A DNA stretch of 64,000 bases from contig BCIM01000006.1 in NCBI GenBank assembly GCA_039545315.1, positions 124,001-188,000 of the forward strand. Direction: 5' to 3'. Every line of letters begins with the position of its first letter. Within the stretch, counting starts at the first letter, position 1. Under the pieces are notes generated by a model. That model was not told where the DNA came from. It did no database searches and saw only the letters and a list, made by a program, of their open reading frames with translations. Shown here one piece after another: positions 1-10,034 of this stretch. The DNA comes from Kondoa malvinella. Lineage: Eukaryota; Basidiomycota; Agaricostilbomycetes; Agaricostilbales; Kondoaceae. The position numbers and the translations under genes were made by a program.

Positions 1-956
1 AACATTGCTTTCCTGCTCGCTCTCGCTTCCGGTCCGATCCTCATCCTCACAAGAATCTTTGCCTACAAGCAGCTCGGTGGGAAAGCAAAAGTAGGGGAAA
101 CGTCCAATTTCGCCTTACTCGCTTTTCGATTGGCGCCTTTCTACCTCTGGTTCGCTGTTTTGACCATTCAGGCGCATAAGGAAGAGCGATTCATGTTTCC
201 TTCTTATGGGCTGTTGTGCTTTAATGCTGCTACTTCGCTTTATTTGACAAGAGGTTGGGTTGAAAGGATTTACCTGAACTTTATCAAGCACCACGCAAAA
301 GTCAGTTTTGCTACGGATCTGCTTTGTATAATGCTGATAGGTCGCATTTTTGACAGGGAAGCGCTTCGTATCTATTCACCATCTACGCTCGGGTCATTAT
401 TACGCTTTTCATCCTACTTTCGGTCTCGCGCATCGCAGCACTCCACCACTATTACCGAGCACCGACTGCTCTAATGACGCCCCTGCGACACCTGCCTCTG
501 GCGTCACCATCGACTCTTTGCTACGCGGACGAATGGTATCGATTCCCAAGTCATTTCATGCTACCAGATGGCATGAGAGCGCATTTCCTGAAAAGCGAGT
601 TTGATGGTATTCTGCCAAAGGACTTTGACCGAAGGAGGGAAGGGGATTTTGTTTGGGATGTGACGAGGCGGCATCGAGGGCAATTCAATGATCGGAATCA
701 GGAAGAGCCTGATCAATACGTGAGTGGGACGATCTCTTTTTCTAGGAGTCTCTGATATGCCCATCAGGTCGAACCAAGCAGATGCGACTACCTCATCTCG
801 ACAAAAGACAAGCTCACTTTACCGGCGAAAGAGATTGCCTGCCACGCCATGCTTGATCCATCGCGCTCGCCTTTACTCACTCGTACACTCTACGTAGCAA
901 TTGAAGCATGGACAAGAACAAATCGGTACACCGACCTCTGTCTGTATCAACTCTAA
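1..956 (+). CDS. ALG9: Alpha-1,2-mannosyltransferase ALG9 (3' part, cut by window start)
   Basis: GT22-family mannosyltransferase that adds the seventh and ninth mannose to the lipid-linked oligosaccharide in the ER lumen, using Dol-P-Man. What is seen: hydrophobic segments followed by HKEERFMFPSYGLL, the signature of GT22 enzymes, and a C-terminal region containing CYADEWYRFPSHFMLP as in ALG9. Two introns are inferred: 301-356 and 720-767; splicing them gives one frame from the window edge to TAA at 954-956, ending RYTDLCLYQL. The N-terminal catalytic half lies outside the window. ALG12 and PIG-B share the HKEERF motif, but the EWYRFPSHF segment fits ALG9 best. Confidence 0.88.
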
Positions 957-1316
957 TTACCCAACTCGCTTGTACTATACCACTCATTGGCATACACCTT
1001 CAGTATCTAATCAGGTCTAGTCCTGCATGTAACATCTTTAATCCATTAACCTTGCATGATATACATTTTTGCCCATCAACTACCAAACGCGAATCGAGTC
1101 TAGCTTACATACTGTGGCCGCAAACCGGTAAATCATCGTTGACTGTCCACGTTGCTATCCCTTCTTAGTCCGTGCTTTACTTCTGGTCATTGCTTTCCAT
1201 ATGGCTCGGGCGCATCGCGGTGATTTTCTAAAGTTTTAGAGTATGGATCCGAGCTCTTGTGCATCTTCTGCTTGCTTGGCTTTCTCTTCTGTTTTGTGTG
1301 TTGTGTATCTGCCAAT
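957..1316. other. Intergenic stretch without a recognised gene
   Basis: Between the ALG9 stop and the start of the next gene. It should hold the ALG9 3' end and the promoter of the 7-TM gene. No ORF with family features is seen. The 30 bases before the ATG at 1317 are pyrimidine-rich, as is usual before starts in this window. Confidence 0.4.
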
Positions 1317-3004
1317 ATGTCGACCGTGATCGATCCTGAAGAAGTCATTCGAGTCGCAGCTAATGCGCTTGTCCTGCCGCCCGACGTGAATCCCTATCAT
1401 TGGCTAACGGAAGCCATTGAAGAGGAGGTGCTGCCTAATCTTGGCTCTGCTGCTTTCCGAGGCATCCTCTACTTTTGCATCGTAGCGCATGCAATCGCGC
1501 TTATCGCTAATGTCGGCACCTTGTTTTTACGCTGGAAGCACAAGCGCTTCTGGCTCGCTCGTTTCACTAGCTTGCGAGGCAGGCAGTACTTGACGTGAGC
1601 GCTCTGAGTTTGCATCTAGACTTTACTGATTTTATTGAACAGGCCAAATGTTGCAACGATGCACGCAATCACAGCCGGCTTATACTGCATCTTTGCACTT
1701 ATAGCCATGCCCCTACTGGCCCTGTATACGCTACCGAAACTACAAGAACACTTGATCCTTTGGCCGCTGCTATCGCTTCTCACCTTGACGTTATGTTGCT
1801 ACATTGAACTTTTCGGCTGCTTGGCATCGATAATAGCTTGTAACGATATCCCTTCGCCGTACGTGCTTTACTTCTGTCTCCGACATCATGCTGATCATCT
1901 AGCAGTCTTCTTCGAGCGCAAAAGCCAGTCTCTCCTTTGCTTTACAACATCTTCGCAACAGTCATTCCAGTCGTCTATATCATTGTCACATGCGTTCTTA
2001 TCGCCTACTTGGACATCAACTGGACTCGAGCAACACGAACCGCGCAAGAGCTTCAGGGCGTGATAGCGGGTCGAGCGGCTAGCTGGACATCAGGGAGATT
2101 GGACATCCGAATCGCCTCCGAGACTATGCCGTTGATCGACGAAGTCAACAAGCATTGGAAGGAGATTGTCAAGTGGATCAAGATCTGCACAATCTACCAG
2201 ACTATCATTGTGGCTGCTCTCATCATAGTATGTTGGTCAAAGTTGTCGGTAGAGCTGGCCTGACACTTTGGACAGGCCTGGGTACCTCTAGCAATAGAAC
2301 ATGTCCGACTGCTCGGTATTCAGATTCATACTCTACAGAACATGTCTACGTCGCAACAGCAATCTCGAGCTGGCGGCTCGCTCAATACAATCGCTCTGAA
2401 AAAGTCGCACCAAAGTGAAATCCAGAACCTCGTCAGCTTGTGTAGACAACGGATGGTGACGGCTGTGATTGTGGTCATGCTGGGTCTTTCATATATCGCG
2501 CTTCTGCTGATTCCCGCTACTCAGTAAGCACCCTCTGTGTGCTTCGAACAAGTCTGACCCAGAAACAGAGGTGGACAAGCCCTCCTTACACCTGCATTCT
2601 ACCAAGCTTTCTTGGGCGGGCTGTTTCTCATCTACTCGCTTTTCGGAACGTAAGCCCTAAGTCCAACTCACTTCACAGAGGCTGACAGTCCAGCAGACCA
2701 ATCAGTCTACTCCTGCTACGACTCTCGCATCACCTAGAAGCAGGTCGAATAGGATCACCGAAGAGCACGCATGAACGGGATTTGATGAGCCCACCGCCTG
2801 ATTTCGGCATCAAGAGCTCAGAAATTTGTGCGTTTCCGCTTACACGCAGTATAAATAAGCTGAGGAGATGAATTAGCTAGACCAGCCAGAAGCATGAGCA
2901 TCCGACTGCAAAGTATAGGCAAGACGGCGGAATATCAGTTTGACGAAGAAGAGGATGAAAAGCCCGCGTCTCCGTATCAAGGCACACCTGGCCAGGCCGT
3001 ATAG
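1317..3004 (+). CDS. Seven-transmembrane protein of unknown function
   Basis: I do not recognise the family. The start MSTVIDPEEVIRVA opens an exterior segment of about 50 residues. Then follow seven hydrophobic segments across several exons, for example GILYFCIVAHAIALIANV, GLYCIFALIAMPLLALY, FATVIPVVYIIVTCVLIAYL, TIIVAALIIVCW and AVIVVMLGLSYIALLLIP. The last exon is hydrophilic and acidic, with AEYQFDEEEDEKPASPYQ, and ends at TAG 3002-3004. The layout of a short outer N-terminus, seven helices and an acidic cytoplasmic tail resembles fungal serpentine receptors or transporters, but no diagnostic motif is visible. Several short introns interrupt it and not every splice site was resolved. Confidence 0.7.
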
Positions 3005-3285
3005 TGTTAGATGTATTCAGTAGATCATTGTAATTCTGAGCATTTGATTGTTCGACTTTGAAATGTGCATAATGCAAGTTGCTCTGTACTACCAACGTCG
3101 TGATATCCTGCTTATTCATCAGGTCTGTCTATACGCAGACTCCTCAGAGCCGGCCTCACTCGTATTGCCTTGCTACAAAAGGGTTCGCTCAAAGAAACGA
3201 GAATCTGCCAAAAACTGAGAAGCAGCTCTCCCAAGTCTCGTCTAGCTGCTAGAAGTCAGCAGGAACAGGAAAATACGGTGCAACC

Positions 3286-4690
3286 ATGAGGCCCATCATG
3301 TTATCAGGCCATGAACGGTCTATTACAACTGTCAGTCGAAATTGCTCGTTATGGCCTGCCTTAGGGTCGCGGGCAAATTGTGAAGGATAAAAGGCTGAAT
3401 TAATGGTATACTAGGTCATCTACAATGCGCCAGATGGAGATCTAGTCTTTTCCTGCTCGAAAGATCACATTATGTGAGTTTGCCCTCTTCGCTTTCAATG
3501 CTATGCTGACCTTTTGTGAAGCAACGTCTGGTTCTCGCACAATGGAGAACGGTTAGGTACCTTCAACGGCCATAACGGAACTATCTGGACAGTAGACTGC
3601 GACTCGACATCAACTTTCCTCGTTTCTGGCTCAGCGGATAACACTATGAAGCTCTGGCGGATTGCTACAGGCGAATTACTATACACCTGGGAGTTCCCTA
3701 CAGCGATCAAGAGGGTCATGTTCAGCGAGGATGATTCGAAGATAGTCATGGTGACAGAAAAGCGAATGGGTTATGAAGGGACTGTGCGAGTGTTCAGTGT
3801 CAACGGGGAAGAAGGGCAGGAAAAGAAGCAGAACAGAGAGCCGGAGATTATCATTACCCCCACTGAGAGCAAAGCGACTGTTGCGGCGTGGAGCTACCTG
3901 GATCGTTACATTGTCACTGGTCATGAGAATGGCAAAGTTGCGCTGTTTGATCCAAAGTCGGGCGAAGAGGTCGGTCATACTTTCGTCTGCCAAGTCTGGC
4001 TTCTGATGTCGTGCGGGATAGGTCGCAAGCAATCAAGTACACGAGATGACTATTACTGATCTGCAAATGTCGCCTGATGGTACATGGTTTACCACAGCTT
4101 CAAAAGACAAGACTGCAAAAGCAAGTCCTACTTCTTTGATCTGATCACTGCTAACATGAATCATAGATTGTCGCTCTCGAAGACCTGGCCGTCCTCAAAT
4201 CTTTCTCAGCAGAAGTCCCAGTCAACTCCGCTTCTTCCATCCCGGGCAAACCTTACCTGATCATGGGCGGCGGTCAAGAAGCCATGAATGTCACCACGAC
4301 TTCATCGAGACAAGGCGGATTTGAAGTGAGGTTGTTCCATAAGATTTTCGAAGAGGAGATTACAAGGATCAAGGGTGGTTTCGGGCCGTGCAATTCGCTC
4401 GCTGTACATCCTAAGGGAACTGGGTATGCTTTGGGTAGTGAGGATGGGTAAGTTGTCTACCTTTTCTCGCTGGTCTGATGCTGATTCATTGGGATTATAG
4501 ATACGTGAGGTGAGCAAAGTATGCTAAAATCGAGATGCGTCTCTGACTTTCTGGACGCCCTTCCAGACTGCATCAGTATGTTCCTTGTATCGTTGATTGA
4601 CATCACAGTCTGACTCAGATATACAGCTTCGACCCAGAGTTCTTCTCGCAAAAGCCGTACGGAACGGCAGACGCAGATGTAGAGGATTAG
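3286..4690 (+). CDS. TIF34: Translation initiation factor eIF3 subunit i (WD40)
   Basis: WD40 propeller subunit of eIF3, which binds the 40S ribosome in the cytoplasm and promotes scanning. What is seen: start MRPIMLSGHERSITT, which is the conserved eIF3i N-terminus; WD repeats including FNGHNGTIWTVDCD and LVSGSADNTMKLWRIATGE; a repeat containing IVTGHENGKVALFDPKSGEE; and the C-terminal signature with FDPEFF near residue 330. At least five short introns break the frame, including ones after HERSITT and after CSKDHI. The stop TAG at 4688-4690 follows KPYGTADADVED. The length of about 340 residues fits the family. Confidence 0.95.
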
Positions 4691-4780
4691 ATGCGCTATA
4701 TAAGGGCTGGGCATGAGTATTAGGCGAGTCGTCTGGCTTGGTCCATATTGCCGGCTGATAGATTCCTGGCGTAGCAATGA

Positions 4781-5129
4781 TTACCGTTGCTCTGTAGCAT
4801 CGTCAACCTTTGCTCCTTCTTCGCTGTCGTGTCTCTCTACTTGTTTCATCAGACCGCTCCTTCCTGTCGAATTTTTCACTGCTTTCATCCGCCGCCGGCC
4901 TCGTTCCAGTGCACGCTGGTCGATATCTGACTCGAGCCTAAAGTGGTCCGCGCATCATTGTCAGCCGTCGACGTGGTCGTTGTTCCGCGAGCGCAGCTTT
5001 GGCGATAGTGTCACGCCACTGCTCTTTACTTTGCTCCATTGGTGTGTGCCGCTCAAAATTTCGCGACCTGTTGAGATTCCGTACGGCAGCAATAGAATTG
5101 GTAGCCTCTCCACCTGGAGTGTACTTCAT
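4781..5129 (-). CDS. Small basic protein, candidate gene, not recognised
   Basis: The ATG at 5127-5129 opens a frame starting MKYTPGGEATNSIAAVRNLN and running through PMEQSKEQWRDTIAKAALAEQ. A second open segment with LERGRRRMKAVKNSTGRSGL ends at a TAA at 4781-4783. One intron would join them; donor candidates lie near 4970-4990 and acceptors near 4935-4950, and the exact junction is unclear. The product would be about 100 residues, rich in Arg, Lys and Glu, without membrane segments. It diverges from the gene starting at 5348. An alternative is that only the first 62-residue frame is coding, or neither. Confidence 0.4.
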
Positions 5130-5347
5130 GATTAGTGACGAAGACGGGTCAGAAGACGCTTGCTCTCTGGGGTATTCCTCATAAGTTCATGATTCGCCTT
5201 TGTCCATTCATCTTAGAAGAGGTCTTCGCGAGTTCATTTTGGTCGCTGAAGTTCTTCTTTTCCTCTTATCTCCTCATCCTCGTCTTGCTCTTCTTTTCTA
5301 GTCTTGTCAAGCCCGTACTTCCGCCTCTAAAGCTTACATTCTCCAAA

Positions 5348-6316
5348 ATGGCATTCCATCTTGATCAGCAGTACGGACATATCAACGAGGAGGATCTTGC
5401 CTCCGTATTTCGTCCAATAGCTTTGATTGCGGTATCGGGCGAAACTGTCAGCCATTCATTCCCATATTGTTATCCATTTCTTACATTCGCTCCGCTAGTC
5501 TGCCGTTCAGAAGAGTCTCTTGACCAAACAGAAGATCCATCACGAACTTGGCAAGGTAGACCTTCAGGCTCACTGTTCCACTGGGCATACTGACCTGTTG
5601 GACCTAGTCGGCTCATGAGCTCGAGACCATCGAAGCTGCGCGCTACCAAATCCTCGCTCGGGAAGGTGTACAGCCTGCCTATAGACTGCTCATACTGTGG
5701 GAATGGACTGCCACAGGCAAGAAACCTGCTCCAAACCCCGTAGGTTCTACCTCTCTGTCCCCTTACGATGACACTGATCTCTTGCCGGCAGGACACATTG
5801 ATCGCATGGCAAGCGAAATACTACTGTCCTAAACACTTTCAAGTAGGCACGGCATTACACCAGTGTGTCCTCAACCCAAGAGTCGCTCGTGCCATCTGCG
5901 ATGCCGTCAACAATATCAAAGTCGATCGGCAGGCGGCTTCTTCTACTTTCTATCATACCTATCTTGAACATTTGTTCTACTACTTGGCAGTGCATCATCC
6001 AGAAGCAGATGGCTCAAACAAGGTACACCAGGAGATTCGCGAGAGCTATGTCGCCATTTGCGAGCAACTAGGACAGCACGACCAGCACGCTGCTTACAGC
6101 TTCATCAAACCCAATCCTCAAGGCGCGCCAGATACAAAGCAACTGGAACAGCGATTGGACGTTGCTCTGAGCAAACCAAACGTTGATCATCTGAAAATAG
6201 TCCTCAACTTTCTACAAGAGCACTTTCGCCCTGCCATACCTGGGCTCTCTGTACTGGCCGCACTTCAGCTGCTGTTGCATGTCGCCGCAAAGCACCCGCG
6301 AGACTTTGCAATTTGA
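5348..6316 (+). CDS. Unrecognised helical protein
   Basis: The start MAFHLDQQYGHINEEDLASV follows a long CT-rich leader. Three introns are inferred: after FRPIALIA, after HHELGK, and after GKKPAPNP. The spliced product of about 280 residues is mostly alpha-helical, with segments such as FYHTYLEHLFYYLAVHHPEA and VDHLKIVLNFLQEHFRPAIP, and ends AAKHPRDFAI at TGA 6314-6316. It has no signal peptide, membrane span, zinc motif or nucleotide-binding motif. It is not a family I can name. It lies 220 bp upstream of LAS1 on the same strand, but nothing shows that the two work together. Confidence 0.7.
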
Positions 6317-6536
6317 TGTATGCGTCTGCGTCTGCCAAGATCGCAATGCGCTAATGAATTGTACAGAGCATCTGAACAAGTGATCGGCGCAAGGATCAGG
6401 TTGCATATAAATTCCATGCTGTATTAAATAGCGTATATCTCGTCCGAAACAGCGTACTCCCTTGTCTGACTATCTCGCCAAATATCTACCACTGCCTTGA
6501 CGCTTGCGCATCTGGCGTGCTCTCGAACTATAAGAG

Positions 6537-8223
6537 ATGTCCCTGCCTCGTCGTGTCCCTTGGCTGCCTGATGAATTCGCCTATGTGTTTGCATCAATTT
6601 TCGCATCAGAGGGTAAAGTAGAAATACAGCTGCATGGCGTACAGAGGGTCAGCCGTCCCTACGTCGCGATATCAAGCCCTCATCGTTAGCTCAGATACGA
6701 GCATGGATGACAAGAGGTTGCTGTCCTCACGCAGTCGAAAGTACGGCAACTCTGCTCGAAGCTCTTCTCTTGCGCGGTGTATCCTCTGCGATCATGCGCA
6801 ATGCCTTCTCTATGGCCATCACAAGGTCAGCTCAGCTCTTTCGACCCGTATTCAAGCTGACGAAATACGTAGATTGGTCAATGGCCTTGTCGACCCTTTG
6901 CAACAGAGCATGCACGCCCAGTCAATTTCAAAGATAGCGCAACAGCTAAACCTACCCATTTGGTTTGTCGACCTGCGACATTCAGCAACTCATCAGGATC
7001 TACCTTCGTTAGCAGCTTTACGCGGTGCATGCGAGAAAGCTCTAGACTGGCTGTATCAACGCTATTGGTTGCCTCAAATGAATTCACTAAATGGTACACC
7101 GAATGACGAAAGGTCTATGCTACAAGAACAGCTTCACAAAGAATTTGCAGAATCAGTTAGGGCGTTCAAGATCCAGCGGAAGGAAGCGGTGCGGGATGTG
7201 AGCAGGTTCCGGCCTAGAGATTTGATCCGGTCGTGTGCTGCTATTGGGGAGTTGTTGCTCATAATGGCCAACGAGGGTCATAAGGGAGATTCAGTCGGAT
7301 CAGCGGGCGTGGAGATATTGATAGAAGCTTTGCTGGACTCTGGAGCGCTGGTACCTACATCAAAGAGGTGCGCAAAGGACCAGCTGTAGCTCAATTGTGC
7401 TCAAGGGCTAGAGCAGGAAACGATGCACACCAAGAAGCTCAAAGCTTTCAACCGAGTTGGTAGAAATATGGACACCCCTGCTGGAGTATTTCGATGAGCA
7501 ATATTCGAGTTTCTCTCGCTTGCTAGCAGAACGCATGATCGATGTGCTCCACTCGAACGGCCAAGGTGGGCGGAGCCAAAGCCTTTTGCATACTTTTGCT
7601 AACAGCTTTCTGCTGGTCCACAGACGACACCTCATATAGCGATACTCTAGCGCCCTGGCTCGCCCTGGTTGTGGATCGCTTTCTCACCGAGAAAAGCCAA
7701 TACGAAAGCATACTGCGGTACTGTCTGTTAAACCCTAATCCACAGTGCGTTCTCGGTAGTCCCGTGAGCAAGAGCTGATGCAAAGTATAGCACACTTCGT
7801 CTGGTCCAAGGAGCTCAGCGAGAAGAAGCTGACACGCAGATCACCGCTCTGCTACCATTGATGCAAGTACATGTACAATCCGCACCCGGGCTAACAGTAC
7901 GTTATCTGACTCCTGCCTATGCGTTGCTAAACTGTGAACAGGTACCGGATGATGAGCAGCTAGACGCTAAATTCAAAGCTATGGAAGAGCGATTCCGGGC
8001 TCTTCCTGCTCGCACTCAGGTAAGCGCATAGTCTATTTCGCTTGGCTGTTACTCAGATCTCAAGCAGTCCAAATCGACCGAGACTGCTGGACAAGCAGCA
8101 GATGAGAATGCTGAAGCTCTGCCAGCTGGATGGGGCACTGTGAAGTCTTTCAAGCCAAGTCCGATTGGCGCTTTGCTTCCGGGTGTGGACTTTCATCAGC
8201 TGCTATTGTCTCCTCGAGTGTAG
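6537..8223 (+). CDS. LAS1: Pre-rRNA ITS2 endonuclease LAS1
   Basis: HEPN-domain RNase that cuts ITS2 (site C2) in the nucleolus together with the kinase Grc3. What is seen: start MSLPRRVPWLPDEFAYVF, the conserved Las1 N-terminus; then LPIWFVDLRHSATHQDLPSL, where RHSATH is the HEPN catalytic RxxxxH motif; then ALDWLYQRYW. The C-terminal exon contains the Las1-like stretch WGTVKSFKPSPIGALLPGV, and the protein ends LLLSPRV at TAG 8221-8223. About seven introns are present, among them one after HGVQR, one at AMAITR and one at LHSNGQ. The ATG at 6537 was chosen because it gives the PRRVPW start seen across the family. Confidence 0.93.
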
Positions 8224-8380
8224 TGTATTGCAACATTAGGCTGCCGAACGAGAAGTCAGCGAAGGACTGTCTTCTAGAAACCGGCTTACCTCATCTGAGT
8301 CTCCCTCTGATTTTTCCAATCATCAAATGTGTGTCGCCCATCTACTATATTGCCTAGGATCATTGTGTGAACTCTTTCTG

Positions 8381-9761
8381 TCACCGCCCGAGCAACCTGT
8401 TCTGCCTAATCAATCTGAACCAAATTCCGCTCATTCTCCCTCGCATTACTCTCATGAACACTTCCAGCACCTTCCTGCCTATCCTGACCATCATCTCGCT
8501 CACGTTTCCAGCCCACGCGCTCCTAGCCACAATCAACAGGCTCACACCCAACAAAGTCCTTCGCATCCTTTCTCTCATAGACCAATGTACTTCCGTTTCC
8601 TTTGCTGGCATAGCAGGTCGTTGTACGTAATGTGCTATACTTAATAGTAGTTGCACTAGAAGACGTTTCGGTAGCGGAAGCGAAGGGTCGACTTGTATTT
8701 GTGTTGAAGGAACCGATCGTGTCTGTATTTGAGCAGTCGACTTTGTATGCTGTCCTGTTACAGTGAGATAACGCGTAGAAGGTAATGGAGAAGTAGCTAA
8801 ATGTAATTGCGTATGAGAAGCTGTTCTTGATGGCATAGCGGAATGGAATTCATCTTCATCTTCTCCTTCGGATTCCTCCTTTTCTTTGCTCGGATCCGAT
8901 AGCATGTAGAGAGTAGGGTTCAAGGACCCTCCATGTTCTATGAGGATGTTGGATATGGGAAAGAAGGTCGATAAAGGTTGCGATGAGGAAGGGAAATGGA
9001 TTCGCTCAAGTGCTGTAGCTGGAAGGAAGGATTTCACTACCGTCCAGACACCAGAGTGGAGCCATGTATAGTTGAGTATGAATACTGTACAGCATCAGTA
9101 TTGCCCAGGCTGGTATAGAAATCGGCCTACTGCTCGCTATCGATCCAGGGACTGGCGCGCGAGTCAGCATAATATTGATCAAGGAAGCGAAGGACTTACA
9201 ATGACTCTTTAGCAGATCCAGCAGGAAGGGAGCCAGATCCAACGGCTTCCGACAAGCATCAGCTCGTGCTTGGTCTCAAGTAGCATTCCGACTGACCACA
9301 TTACGCACACCCGCATCCTTAAGATCAATCAACACCGCGCACTGCAATATTGGCTCCTCCGCCGTATGCAGACTAGCCATAGTCTTGCGCATAGCTTCCA
9401 GCGCTCCAATAACAGCTTGCTTGACGTCTTGCTCTCCTGTACATTGACATAACCGTACTAGCAACGCAGGTCTTCCGAAATGATCTCGCATAGCTTGATG
9501 AGTGAAGAACATGCTCGGTACAGCTTGATGCGATGTGAAAGATTGAGCATCACGCCAATGCGTCGTTTTGAACACTGAGGTAACTGTAGCTTCTAGGTCG
9601 AATTTGTGTTTGCGGTAGAAGCGAAAGAGGGCAGCTTCGTCTAGCCAGTCCTGGGCGCTTGGACAGGTAGATAGACAAGCATCATAGAGATCAGGCAAGG
9701 CATGTGAATGAGTATGGAAGAGTTGAGCGATCAGAGCTTCTTTTGCTGCGAGGCCGTCCAT
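8381..9761 (-). CDS. CRAL-TRIO (Sec14-like) domain protein
   Basis: Likely lipid-binding or lipid-transfer protein. What is seen: start MDGLAAKEALIAQLFHTH; a CRAL-TRIO N-terminal helical region (DEAALFRFYRKHKFDLEATV); then the lipid-binding fold with FGRPALLVRLCQC, CAVLIDLKDAG and FILNYTWLHSGVWTVVKSFL, the last being the typical gate-helix region. Splicing across 9006-9300 removes two or three short introns. The C-terminus is long and polar, then moderately hydrophobic (TLLGVSLLIVARSAWAGN), so membrane attachment is possible. It converges on LAS1 with 157 bp between stops and diverges from the eisosome-like gene at 10035. An upstream in-frame extension exists but lacks an ATG. Confidence 0.82.
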
Positions 9762-10034
9762 CCTAATATCTTCTTGGAAGCACGGAGACCACGCAGAGAC
9801 AGTTTTGTCCAAGTATTGTGTCGGCTGATAGTTGAGAAGACGGTCAAGCGGTCACGACGATCTCTACGTCAATTCACACAGATTGGACTGCATTCAACAC
9901 ATAGCAATACTACAGTAGTTGTATACAAGTAGCTAGAGCAGACAGGCATCACAAGGCAACGCAAAGAGGTGAGGCTTTCAACTTGTCATGCCAGCCATCT
10001 CCGAGTCGCTCACCATTTATTATTTGTCTTAGCC
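9762..10034. promoter_or_regulatory. Shared divergent promoter region
   Basis: A 273-bp gap lies between the start codons of the CRAL-TRIO gene (minus) and the eisosome-like gene (plus). Both genes are lipid or membrane related by domain content, so shared control is possible. No specific element is recognised. Confidence 0.4.

Noticed and set aside
3501..4032. Antisense frames inside eIF3i
   Set aside because: The plus strand encodes clear WD40 repeats; the antisense frames are shadows.
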